Notes: generated from the letters alone by a model not told the origin. Counted from the first letter of the stretch, positions 1-6,242 are shown. The stretch: 25,368 nucleotides of DNA from an uncultured Lachnospiraceae bacterium (GCA_910588655.1 CAJUPJ010000044.1:1-25368); one strand, 5' to 3'. Program-made: numbers and translations.

Positions 1-260
1 CTTTAAAAATGCTGGTTAAACCATGCACAGTAACCATATATACAGACAATACATATATAAAATCATGCGTGGTAAATGGCTGGATGCAGAAATGGCAGCA
101 GGACAGCTGGGTAAAGCCAGATGGAAGTGTGCCAGCAAATATAAACCTGTGGAAGGATTTTTACATTTCTTCACAGATACATGAAATAAAATTTATGCCA
201 TATAAAAAGCGGCAGGAATTTAAAATTAAAAACAAGGAGGGACAGGATGGCAGGGACTGA
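1..260 (+). CDS. RNase H-like protein, C-terminal part (5' end outside window)
   Basis: The frame is open from base 3, so the gene begins upstream of the window; the internal ATG at 9 is probably not the start. The visible part reads VTIYTDNTYI, then a Trp-rich stretch (GWMQKWQQDSW), then NINLWKDF. This resembles the second half of RNase HI-fold proteins, where a strand ends in TD(S/N) with a catalytic Asp and is followed by a W..W..gW basic loop and an N.dLW helix. RNase HI cleaves RNA in RNA:DNA hybrids; phage versions usually sit near replication genes. The usual late His/Asp region is not obvious after residue 60, so activity is uncertain. The stop overlaps the next start by 14 nt, which suggests translational coupling. 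The family call is from motif pattern only. Confidence 0.5.
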   Translation, partial: LKMLVKPCTVTIYTDNTYIKSCVVNGWMQKWQQDSWVKPDGSVPANINLWKDFYISSQIHEIKFMPYKKRQEFKIKNKEGQDGRD

Positions 261-543
261 AAGCATTATAACGGATTACAAAGACATATGTTTTTTCTGC
301 GGAAAACCAGCAGAAGGCGAACACCATTTATTATTTGGCAGCGGCATAAGGAAGCTTGCAGAAGAGGATGGGTTAAAAGTGCCAGTATGTAACCAGTGCC
401 ATACACTTGGCACAGTAACAGGGCGCATCCATGACAACCCTATGGCAGAAAAACTGTCAAAAATGTTAGGGCAGGCGGTGTTTGAGTCAGAGGTTGGTGA
501 CAGGCAGGACTTCATGGCGCGCTATGGTAAATCTTATTTATAG
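247..543 (+). CDS. HNH-like zinc-binding phage protein
   Basis: 98 aa with an AAGGAGG site 6 nt upstream of ATG 247. It contains CFFCGKP, then EHHLLFGSG, then EEDGLKVPVCNQCH and a later IHDNP. Paired Cys-x2-Cys motifs around a His-His and a CxxCH are typical of small HNH or treble-clef nucleases in Firmicutes phages, where they sit just before the late regulator and terminase. The likely role is a structure-specific or recombination/packaging-associated nuclease, or a zinc DNA-binding protein. The sequence shows only the metal-binding pattern; nuclease activity is inferred. It overlaps the upstream RNase H-like gene and is followed by a 47-nt gap. Confidence 0.6.
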   Translation: MAGTESIITDYKDICFFCGKPAEGEHHLLFGSGIRKLAEEDGLKVPVCNQCHTLGTVTGRIHDNPMAEKLSKMLGQAVFESEVGDRQDFMARYGKSYL

Positions 544-590
544 GGGGCAGATATCTTCAATTATAACACATATAACGGGAGGAATGGCGC

Positions 591-995
591 ATGGGCAGGA
601 AAATCAACGAGGATAAATATGGTATAAGTGACAGGCGTTACAAGGAACTGGTGTATTTCTGCCTGCAGTACAGGGAATGGAAAAAGTGGTTAAAGGACAA
701 TACAGGCAGACCTGCGGGATGCCCAGGGGACATGCTTCCTAAAGGGAAAGGAGGGCATAGTGACCCTGTAGCTGCCCTTGCCATAAAGAGGCAGAAACTG
801 CTTTGCAAATGCAGGGCACTTGAAATGGCAGCAGAGGAAGCAAGCCCCCTGCTTGCTAAGTATATTATAAAGCATGTCACAGACGGGAACATTACATACA
901 GGTATTTAAGCATGGTCCTTAATATGCCATGCAGCAAAAAAAAGTATTATGAAGCACGCAGGAAATTTTTTTGGATTCTGGACAAAAAAATATAA
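591..995 (+). CDS. probable phage late-gene transcriptional regulator (RinA/ArpU-like by size and position)
   Basis: 134 aa with a GGGAGG site 11 nt before ATG 591. The sequence is basic and helical. A DPVAALAIKR segment is followed by a long helix, and the C-terminus (YRYLSMVLNMP, then KKYYEARRKFFWILDKK) looks like a sigma-4-type helix-turn-helix ending with a basic tail. Proteins of 130-150 aa with a D/A/R-rich middle and an fyxxRRkfFxxL ending sit directly before terS in many Gram-positive phages and act as activators of late transcription. The assignment rests on this pattern and on location just before an intrinsic terminator and the packaging genes. No close relative is recognised by name. 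Confidence 0.45.
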   Translation: MGRKINEDKYGISDRRYKELVYFCLQYREWKKWLKDNTGRPAGCPGDMLPKGKGGHSDPVAALAIKRQKLLCKCRALEMAAEEASPLLAKYIIKHVTDGNITYRYLSMVLNMPCSKKKYYEARRKFFWILDKKI

Positions 996-1067
996 AATGG
1001 AAACATCACGGTACAAAAAATGTGTTATTATTGTAACATATGGAATACCAGGAAGCCAGTTACAGGG

Positions 1068-1096
1068 AGGATGCCAGTATGGAGCATCCTTTTTTT
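1068..1096 (+). terminator. intrinsic terminator between regulator and terminase genes
   Basis: AGGATGC (1068-1074) pairs perfectly with GCATCCT (1084-1090) across a 9-nt loop, and a run of seven T (1090-1096) follows. The hairpin ends about 28 nt before the GTG start of terS and would lie inside an ATG-extended version of that ORF, which argues for the downstream start. Confidence 0.7.
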
Positions 1097-1124
1097 AACG
1101 GCAGCAGGACAGAGAGGTGGTGTT

Positions 1125-1922
1125 GTGGGGGAAAAGCTGGAAAAACATAGGCAGGCAGAAGATGATTATATGTCTGGCATGAAATATAAAGATATAGCAG
1201 CTAAATATAATGTATCGCTTAATACTGTGAAAAGCTGGAAACAGCGTTATGGCTGGGACAAGAAAAAAAGTGTGCACACAAAGGAAAAAGTATGCACACA
1301 AAAGAAAAAAGATGCAGGCAGGAAAAGGCAGCAGGCGTATATTGATGCAGAAGAGGTCACAGGGAATGACAGTCTGAACAGCAGGCAGCAGCTTTTCTGT
1401 GTTTTGTATGCCAGGTGTTTCAATGCCACGAAAGCTTACCAGAAAGCATACGGGTGCACTTATGAGTCTGCAATGGCAGCAGGTTCAAACCTGTTAAGAA
1501 ACAGTAAGGTCAGGGAAGAAATAAAAAGGCTCAAACAGGGGCGCATGGCAAGGGAGCTTATTGCAGAAGAGGACATAGTGCAGATGTATATAGATATCCT
1601 TTATGCGGATATAAATGACTACATAGATGCAAAAAACAATATGGTAAACCTGTCAGGCCCGTGTGCGGACGGGCGGCTGGTTAAAAAGGTGTCATTCGGG
1701 AAAACAGATTCTGTTGAGCTTCTTGACAAAATGGCGGCTTTAAAATGGCTGTCTGACCATATGGACCTTGCAACGGAAAAACAAAGGGCTGAAATTGAGC
1801 TGCTGAAAACAAAGTCAGAAAAAGAGGACAGCGGTGTTTTTGGAGATGACGGCTTCCTGGATGCGCTAGGGCTTTCAGCAGAAAATGACTGGAAGGATGC
1901 GGAAGATGGTGAAGGGGATTAA
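1125..1922 (+). CDS. terS: terminase small subunit
   Basis: 265 aa from GTG 1125. This start has an AGAGAGG site 7 nt upstream, and the longer frame back to ATG 1020 would run through a terminator hairpin and encode an unlikely leader. The N-terminal HTH (DYMSGMKYKDIAAKYNVS, then TVKSWKQRYGW) is the classic TerS DNA-recognition module. A basic linker with tandem KKK clusters follows, and then a Terminase_2-like core (LNSRQQLFCVLYARCFNATK, then AYGCTY and an LLRNSKVREEIKRL helix). TerS binds the phage packaging site and loads the large subunit. The C-terminus is acidic and probably contacts TerL. It overlaps the terL start region, typical of a coupled terS-terL pair. Confidence 0.9.
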   Translation: MGEKLEKHRQAEDDYMSGMKYKDIAAKYNVSLNTVKSWKQRYGWDKKKSVHTKEKVCTQKKKDAGRKRQQAYIDAEEVTGNDSLNSRQQLFCVLYARCFNATKAYQKAYGCTYESAMAAGSNLLRNSKVREEIKRLKQGRMARELIAEEDIVQMYIDILYADINDYIDAKNNMVNLSGPCADGRLVKKVSFGKTDSVELLDKMAALKWLSDHMDLATEKQRAEIELLKTKSEKEDSGVFGDDGFLDALGLSAENDWKDAEDGEGD

Positions 1923-3399
1923 AAGAAGCACGTTCCATTTCCAGAAGTTTTCAAAGAAACAGCGCATGGTATTAAACTGGTGGTGTGGCAGCTCGCCCGT
2001 AAAGGACAATGATGGCATTATTGCAGACGGTGCAATCCGTTCTGGCAAGACACTCTGCATGTCGCTTTCCTTTGCAGTATGGGCAATGGAAAACTTTGAC
2101 GGGCAGAACCTTGGCATGTGTGGCAAGACAATAGGCTCTTTCAGGAGGAATGTGCTGTTCTGGTTAAAACTTATGCTGCTTTCAAGGGGTTATGGCGTAA
2201 GGGACTGCCGCGCAGATAACCTTGTAATAATCACAAAAGGCAGCAGGGTTAATTATTTTTATATATTTGGCGGCAAAGATGAAAGGTCACAGGACCTTAT
2301 ACAGGGAATCACCCTGGCAGGATGTTTTTTTGATGAAGTGGCGCTTATGCCTGAAAGCTTTGTGAACCAGGCAACAGGACGGTGCTCTGTTGACGGCTCA
2401 AAGTTCTGGTTTAACTGTAACCCGGATGGCCCGTACCACTGGTTTAAGACAGGCTGGATTGACAAGCGCAGGGATAAGAAACTGCTGTACCTGCATTTTA
2501 CAATGGATGATAATTTAAGCCTTTCTGACAGGGTTAAGGAACGTTACCGCAATATGTACAGGGGTGTGTTCTTTAAGAGGTATATCCTTGGCATGTGGGT
2601 AGTGGCAGAAGGGATAATTTATGACATGTTTGACAAGGAAAAACATGTCATAAGTTCACTGGAAAACCTGACAAAAGATAATTATTATGTATCATGTGAC
2701 TATGGCACACAGAACCCCACAGCGTTCCTGCTGTGGTGCAGGGACAATGCTGGAAGGTGGGTCTGCTGCCGTGAGTATTATTACAGCGGCAGGGATGAAG
2801 ACAGCCAGAAGACAGATTCAGAATATGCAGATGACCTTGAAAAATGGCTGGCAGGGATAAAACCAGTTAAAATAGTTGCAGACCCGTCAGCGGCATCATT
2901 GATAGCAGAACTGAAAAAGAGGGGTTACAATGTAAAGAAAGCAAAGAATGATGTGCTGGACGGGATAAGGTATACTGCTTCATTGCTGGCACTTGGAAAG
3001 ATTGCCATACATAAAGGGTGTAAAAACACCATCAAAGAATTTGCTTCATATATGTGGGATGAAAAGGCAGCAGAACGGGGTGAGGACAAGCCAGTCAAAC
3101 AGCATGACCACTGTCTTACAGGTGATACTTTGGTTGATACGCCTGGCGGACAAATAGCAATCAGGGATTTGGTTGGGAAAAAGGGTAAGGTGTACTGTTA
3201 TGATACCAGAAGAAAGAAAAAGACCATATCGGAATTTAGTAACGTCAGGATGACGCAAAGAAATGCTGTAGTATATGAGATTGGATTAGAAGATGGAACA
3301 AAAATAAAGGCAACAGCAGGACACCCTGTTTATACTCCAAGAGGCTGGGTAATGGTTAAAGATTTAAAAAGAAGTGATAAAATTTTAAAATTATCTTGA
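1906..3399 (+). CDS. terL: terminase large subunit N-terminal fragment fused to N-half of a split intein
   Basis: 497 aa if ATG 1906 is used (GGAAGG 9 nt upstream; ATGs at 1885 and 1897 are in frame but have worse sites). Residues 1-402 are terminase: Walker A GAIRSGKT at 42-49, Walker B FFDE at about 141-144, then the RNase H-fold nuclease with CDYGTQNPT (Asp about 265) and VADPSAAS (Asp about 326), ending at KQHDH. From Cys403 the sequence is no longer terminase. CLTGDTLVDTPGG is intein block A, and DGTKIKATAGHPVYTPRGW is block B with the TxxH motif (TAGH at IntN residues 68-71). The IntN segment is 95 aa and ends at TGA 3397, a normal size for the N-half of a naturally split intein. The last terminase strand with a catalytic Asp is missing here and is encoded at 4697-4765. 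Trans-splicing would give a terminase of about 425 aa, the normal family length. Confidence 0.92.
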   Translation: MVKGIKRSTFHFQKFSKKQRMVLNWWCGSSPVKDNDGIIADGAIRSGKTLCMSLSFAVWAMENFDGQNLGMCGKTIGSFRRNVLFWLKLMLLSRGYGVRDCRADNLVIITKGSRVNYFYIFGGKDERSQDLIQGITLAGCFFDEVALMPESFVNQATGRCSVDGSKFWFNCNPDGPYHWFKTGWIDKRRDKKLLYLHFTMDDNLSLSDRVKERYRNMYRGVFFKRYILGMWVVAEGIIYDMFDKEKHVISSLENLTKDNYYVSCDYGTQNPTAFLLWCRDNAGRWVCCREYYYSGRDEDSQKTDSEYADDLEKWLAGIKPVKIVADPSAASLIAELKKRGYNVKKAKNDVLDGIRYTASLLALGKIAIHKGCKNTIKEFASYMWDEKAAERGEDKPVKQHDHCLTGDTLVDTPGGQIAIRDLVGKKGKVYCYDTRRKKKTISEFSNVRMTQRNAVVYEIGLEDGTKIKATAGHPVYTPRGWVMVKDLKRSDKILKLS

Positions 3400-3424
3400 C
3401 ATTTTGTTGCTACAGAAGTATATT
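3396..3424 (+). promoter_or_regulatory. sigma-70 type promoter inside the intein insertion
   Basis: TTGACA (3396-3401) and TATATT (3419-3424) are spaced by 17 nt, near consensus for a housekeeping promoter. The -35 box overlaps the TGA that ends IntN. The first gene downstream is the ribbon-helix-helix protein at 3456. The 13-bp palindrome at 3402-3442 covers the spacer and start region, so the promoter can plausibly be shut off by its own product. Confidence 0.7.
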
Positions 3425-3442
3425 AATATTGTAGCAACAAAA
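3402..3442 (+). repeat. 13-bp perfect inverted repeat, candidate operator
   Basis: TTTTGTTGCTACA (3402-3414) is exactly complementary to TGTAGCAACAAAA (3430-3442) with a 15-nt loop. It spans the -35/-10 spacer and the expected transcription start of the promoter at 3396-3424 and ends 13 nt before the ribbon-helix-helix start codon. It could also fold as a weak terminator for the terL transcript, but no clean T-run follows, so an operator is preferred. Confidence 0.65.
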
Positions 3443-3455
3443 GGCAGGTGATTTA

Positions 3456-3632
3456 ATGGCTACAAAAAAAGTTGGTCGCCCTACTGATAGTGTAAAGGAT
3501 TTTATGCTTAGAACTCGCATAGATAAAGAAACTTTTGAGAAACTGGATTATTTGTCAAAAGAATTAAAATTATCAAAATCAGAAGTAGTCAGGAAAGGAA
3601 TTGACAAACAGTATAAAGAGGTTAAAAAATAG
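3456..3632 (+). CDS. ribbon-helix-helix (CopG/Arc-like) DNA-binding protein
   Basis: 58 aa, ATG 3456, with a GGCAGGTG site upstream. A short basic N-terminus with KKVGRPTDS leads into an amphipathic strand (FMLRTRID). Two helices follow (KETFEKLDYLSKELK, then LSKSEVVRKGIDKQY), the canonical ribbon-helix-helix layout. Such proteins bind palindromic operators as dimers of dimers. The 13-bp palindrome and near-consensus promoter directly upstream make autorepression of the nested operon the likely role (inference). It is the first gene after the IntN stop and is read in the same direction as the endonuclease. It could alternatively be the antitoxin-like half of a TA pair with the 82-aa protein, but nothing marks that protein as a toxin. 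Confidence 0.8.
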   Translation: MATKKVGRPTDSVKDFMLRTRIDKETFEKLDYLSKELKLSKSEVVRKGIDKQYKEVKK

Positions 3633-3719
3633 AGCGTTACAGCCCTGAGAAAGTAGTAAACGCTCTATAGCAAGAAGTTTTCTTCTATGAAATATATTCT
3701 ATCATAGACAGGGACTTCT
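3630..3719 (+). ncRNA. candidate pseudoknotted RNA structure
   Basis: TAGAGCGTT (3630-3638) pairs with AACGCTCTA (3659-3667). AGAAGT (3673-3678) pairs with ACTTCT (3714-3719). Nested inside the second helix, TCTATGA (3684-3690) pairs with TCATAGA (3702-3708). The first loop holds CCCTG (3643-3647), complementary to CAGGG (3709-3713), so the parts could lock into a pseudoknot. The whole gap between two genes is used. The family is unknown. It may be a regulatory leader or processing/termination element for the endonuclease transcript. Confidence 0.4.
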
Positions 3720-3757
3720 TTCAATATCTAAATCTAAATTTGAGAGGGGTTTTTATT

Positions 3758-4006
3758 ATGGCAAAAATTGATTTAAAAGGTAACATTCAGGCGTTTCCAG
3801 ATGAGGAAACATTTAAGAAAATTTATGCAGACTGCCTTGATAACGCACCATTTGCTTCTGATGAAATATTTGAGGCGCATGAGAAAATGAAAGAATGGTT
3901 TAATACATACATAGCTGCTTCGGATGAGTATACATTCAGGTACGCATACCAGTGTGGTTATGAGGCAGCCATAAAAGAGGTTATGCAGAAAGGTGGTGCT
4001 GCATGA
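3758..4006 (+). CDS. uncharacterised small protein in intein operon
   Basis: 82 aa from ATG 3758, chosen because GAGAGGGG (3742-3749) sits 8 nt upstream; an in-frame TTG at 3740 has no such site. It is acidic and largely helical, with DEETFKKIYADCLDNAPFAS, EAHEKMKEWFNTYIA and YAYQCGYEAAIKEV segments. I recognise no catalytic motif, signal peptide or membrane segment. It overlaps the HNH gene by four bases (ATGA), so the two are translationally coupled, which suggests a shared function such as modulating or protecting against the endonuclease. Base composition is closer to the phage genes than that of the HNH gene. Function unknown. Confidence 0.75.
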   Translation: MAKIDLKGNIQAFPDEETFKKIYADCLDNAPFASDEIFEAHEKMKEWFNTYIAASDEYTFRYAYQCGYEAAIKEVMQKGGAA

Positions 4007-4626
4007 TATCTGAAAAATATCAGTTCTTTGATGGCAGAAAATTTACCAGAGATGAAACTACAGGATATTATTTATGTTCAAGCCATTCTGCAAATGGCGT
4101 AAGAAAAAGGATGCATGTATATGTATGGGAGTATTATAATGGGATTGTTCCAAAGGGGTTTCAGGTTCATCACATAGATGAAGATAAAAGTAATAATAAT
4201 ATTTCAAATTTAGAATTATTATCTATTACAGAACATTTATCTTTCCACGGAAAAGAGAATTATGAAAGAAATTCTGAGATAATGCTTGATAATCTCCGTC
4301 AAAATGCAATTCCTAAAGCTTCTGAATGGCATAAAAGTAAAGCTGGACGGGAGTGGCATAAGGAACAATATGAAAAAGTTAAATATCTTTTGCATATTGA
4401 AAAAGATTTTAAATGCCAGTTTTGTGGGAAAGATTTTAAAAGTACACGTTCACAAAGTAAATTTTGTTCTAACAAATGTAGGACAGCCGCAAGGAGAGTA
4501 TCTGGAGTAGATAATATTACAAAAATATGTGCAGATTGTGGAGGTGAGTACATTTCAAACAAATATTCAAAAACAAAATTCTGCCCATTATGTAAAGGTA
4601 AAAAGCATAAAAGAAACAGGAAATGA
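4003..4626 (+). CDS. HNH homing endonuclease with C-terminal zinc ribbons
   Basis: 207 aa, starting in the ATGA overlap with the preceding gene. Residues about 38-85 form an HNH_3-type core: HVYVWEYYNGIVPKGFQVHH, then IDEDKSNNNISNLELLS, then EHLSFHGKE. Catalytic and metal residues are present (HH, N..NL, H). The C-terminal half has two zinc-binding clusters, CQFCGKDF with CSNKC and CADCGGEY with CPLC, probably for DNA recognition. Position between the two halves of a terminase split intein implies it cuts intein-less terL alleles and drives homing. Its last 35 nt or so overlap IntC in the +1 frame. The gene is AT-rich and uses AGA arginine codons, unlike the flanks, suggesting an independent origin. 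The alternative, a free-standing HNH gene that landed here by chance, is unlikely given the intein. Confidence 0.88.
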   Translation: MISEKYQFFDGRKFTRDETTGYYLCSSHSANGVRKRMHVYVWEYYNGIVPKGFQVHHIDEDKSNNNISNLELLSITEHLSFHGKENYERNSEIMLDNLRQNAIPKASEWHKSKAGREWHKEQYEKVKYLLHIEKDFKCQFCGKDFKSTRSQSKFCSNKCRTAARRVSGVDNITKICADCGGEYISNKYSKTKFCPLCKGKKHKRNRK

Positions 4627-4768
4627 AAAAGTTTATAACATGGAAGTTAAAAACCACCACAATTTTAGTATCTGTGGTGGTTTTATTGTACATAACTGTA
4701 TGGATGCCCTGCGCTACATGTGTTACACAATAATCAGGAAACCATCTGGAATACATATATTAAAGTAA
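4529..4768 (+). CDS. split intein C-half plus terminase large subunit C-terminus
   Basis: The frame is open from 4511. Intein-like sequence starts near 4592 (VKVKSIKETGNEKVYNMEV) and runs through NHHNFSICGGFIVHN to Asn 4694-4696. Then Cys4697 and CMDALRYMCY begin the last 23 residues of terminase, whose MDALRY motif carries the final nuclease Asp (codon 4703-4705). The start is uncertain. In-frame GTGs are at 4529, 4538 and 4544, none with a convincing Shine-Dalgarno site, and all lie inside the HNH gene. ATG 4640 would delete half of IntC. Translation could instead come from a +1 slip near the end of the HNH gene (AAA TGA at 4621-4626), giving an HNH-IntC fusion. Without this product the terminase nuclease domain is incomplete. 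Confidence 0.8.
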   Translation: MQIVEVSTFQTNIQKQNSAHYVKVKSIKETGNEKVYNMEVKNHHNFSICGGFIVHNCMDALRYMCYTIIRKPSGIHILK

Positions 4769-4778
4769 GGGGGAAAAT

Positions 4779-6197
4779 ATGGACATTGAAGGGTTTAAGA
4801 AGCTGGTAAAAAAATATGAACCCCTGCACGCTGCTTTTGTAAATGATGCAATGACAGGTGAAAGGTATTATAAAAATGGCTCTGATATCCTTTTTGGCAG
4901 AAAAAAAGAGGACGGGGAAGGCAATGCCCTCCGCAATGCAGACAACAGGATACCAAGGAATTTCCACGGGCTTTTAGTAAACCAGAAAGCCTCATATGCC
5001 TTTACAGTGCCGCCGCTTATAGATGTCGGTGATGCTGGCGCAGACAGATGCATTATGGAAGCACTTGGGGACATGTATACAAAAAACTGCATGGAACTTT
5101 GTATTAACGCTGCAAATGCATCTGTTGCATGGGTGCATTACTGGACAGACGGGGAAAACGGCTTCCGCTGGGCAGTTGTTGGCAGCCAGCAGGTAATACC
5201 TGTATGGGACAGGTCACTGGAAAGGAAACTCCTTGGCGTCATGCGCGTTTATGGGGAAACAGATGAGGAAACAGGTGAAGACTATACCATTTACGAATAC
5301 TGGACAGACACCTGCTGCCAGGCATACAGGAGGCGTACAGCGGACACAGTGGACAGGGGGATGCAGTATTATGGCATGTTTACAGGGCCGTCAGAAAGTG
5401 AAAAATCTGCGGAATACCAGCATGGCATGGGTGAAGTGCCGTTTATACCGTTTTTTAATAACAATATCCATACCAGTGACTTAAAGAACATCAAAAAGCT
5501 TGTTGATGTATATGACAAGGTGTACAGCGGTTTTATAAATGACCTGGATGATGTACAGGAGATTATACTTGTGCTTTCAGGGTATGGCGGTACAGAGCTT
5601 GAAGGTTTTTTGCAGGAACTGAAAAAGTATAAGGTAATCAGCCTTGACGGGGACAAAGATGAAAATGCAGGTGTAAGCACCCTTAACATTGAAATACCTG
5701 TTGAAGCAAGGAATACAGTGCTTGAAATGACAAGGAAGGCAATATTTGAGCAGGGGCAGGGTTTTGACCCGCAGCCAGAAAAGTTTGGCAACCAGTCAGG
5801 GGAAGCGCTTAAATTCATGTATTCACTCCTTGAAATGAAAACGGGGCTTACTGAAACAGAGTTCCGCCCTGGTTTTTCAAAGCTGGTGCGTGCAATATGC
5901 AGGCATAAAGGCATAAAATGCAGCACAGTAAACCAGACATGGACAAGGACACGCATAAGGAATGATGCGGAACTGGTACAGATGTGCAGGGACAGTGAGG
6001 GGATAATAAGCCAGAGGACAATACTTAAAAACCACCCTTTTGTGACAGATGTGGAGGAAGAATTAAAACAGATGGAAAAGGAAAGGCGGGAAGCAGAAGA
6101 AAAAGAAGATGATTACCAGGATGCTTTCGCTGGCGGCACAGATGGCAGCAGGAGGGCAGAAGAAAAAGACAGGGATAGTAAAATCCAGGATAATTAA
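4779..6197 (+). CDS. phage portal protein (SPP1 gp6-like)
   Basis: 472 aa, ATG 4779 after an AGGGGG site, 10 nt past the terminase stop. The N-terminus (GRKKEDGEGNALRNADNRIP, then FHGLLVNQKASYAFTVPP) matches the start of SPP1 gp6-type portals. The centre shows WVHYWTDGENGFRW and a KKLVDVYDKVYSGFINDLDD helix pair. The region with GEALKFMYSLLEMK is the conserved stem and crown region. The C-terminus is a charged Glu/Lys-rich tail. Portals form a dodecameric ring at one capsid vertex, which is the docking site for terminase and later for the connector. Length fits the family (450-500 aa). Gene order terminase-portal-head morphogenesis supports it. Confidence 0.92.
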   Translation: MDIEGFKKLVKKYEPLHAAFVNDAMTGERYYKNGSDILFGRKKEDGEGNALRNADNRIPRNFHGLLVNQKASYAFTVPPLIDVGDAGADRCIMEALGDMYTKNCMELCINAANASVAWVHYWTDGENGFRWAVVGSQQVIPVWDRSLERKLLGVMRVYGETDEETGEDYTIYEYWTDTCCQAYRRRTADTVDRGMQYYGMFTGPSESEKSAEYQHGMGEVPFIPFFNNNIHTSDLKNIKKLVDVYDKVYSGFINDLDDVQEIILVLSGYGGTELEGFLQELKKYKVISLDGDKDENAGVSTLNIEIPVEARNTVLEMTRKAIFEQGQGFDPQPEKFGNQSGEALKFMYSLLEMKTGLTETEFRPGFSKLVRAICRHKGIKCSTVNQTWTRTRIRNDAELVQMCRDSEGIISQRTILKNHPFVTDVEEELKQMEKERREAEEKEDDYQDAFAGGTDGSRRAEEKDRDSKIQDN

Positions 6198-6212
6198 ATA
6201 TAAGGTTACAGG

Positions 6213-6242
6213 AAAGCGCTTCTGAAAAAGGGGTGCTTTTTT
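6213..6242 (+). terminator. terminator-like hairpin between portal and head morphogenesis genes
   Basis: A 10-bp stem with several G-U pairs joins AAAGCGCTTC (6213-6222) and GGGGTGCTTT (6230-6239) around a 7-nt loop, and six T (6237-6242) follow. It resembles the hairpin at 8738-8770 in sequence (GC-CTTCTG ... GGGGTGCTTTT). Because structural genes continue downstream, it must be leaky or bypassed. Confidence 0.5.

Larger units (their letters stand above)
3112..4696 (+). mobile_element. split intein insertion in terL carrying a nested HNH endonuclease operon
   Basis: The element starts at the Cys codon 3112-3114 after ...HDH and ends at the Asn codon 4694-4696 before +1 Cys (4697). IntN (3112-3396) has blocks A and B. 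IntC (about 4592-4696, 35 aa) has block F (VYNMEVKNHHNF) and block G (FIVHN followed by Cys). All class 1 splicing residues are visible: Cys1, TxxH, penultimate His, terminal Asn and +1 Cys. The halves are separated by separate genes: a ribbon-helix-helix protein, an 82-aa protein and an HNH endonuclease. The HNH gene and spacer are clearly more AT-rich than the flanks and use AGA/TTA codons that neighbours avoid, a sign of horizontal acquisition. Published 'fractured genes' with split inteins flanking free-standing endonuclease genes are the closest known arrangement. Confidence 0.9.

Noticed and set aside
1023..1038. TGTTA ... TAACA palindrome upstream of terS as an operator
   Set aside because: Arms are only five bases and no clear promoter boxes lie beside it.
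1020..1124. Extended N-terminus for terS from ATG 1020
   Set aside because: It crosses a clean terminator hairpin, and GTG 1125 has a better ribosome binding site and a family-like N-terminus.
3402..3442. The 13-bp palindrome as an intrinsic terminator for terL
   Set aside because: The loop is long, the stem is AT-rich and no T-run follows the right arm; its overlap with promoter boxes favours an operator.
4286..4510. 74-aa + strand frame inside the HNH gene
   Set aside because: It lies wholly inside the HNH coding frame, lacks a start signal and has no motif.
3400..4590. Group I or group II intron instead of an intein
   Set aside because: The flanks encode protein-splicing motifs on both sides and read as protein up to the junction; no intron core or domain V-like hairpin was recognised.
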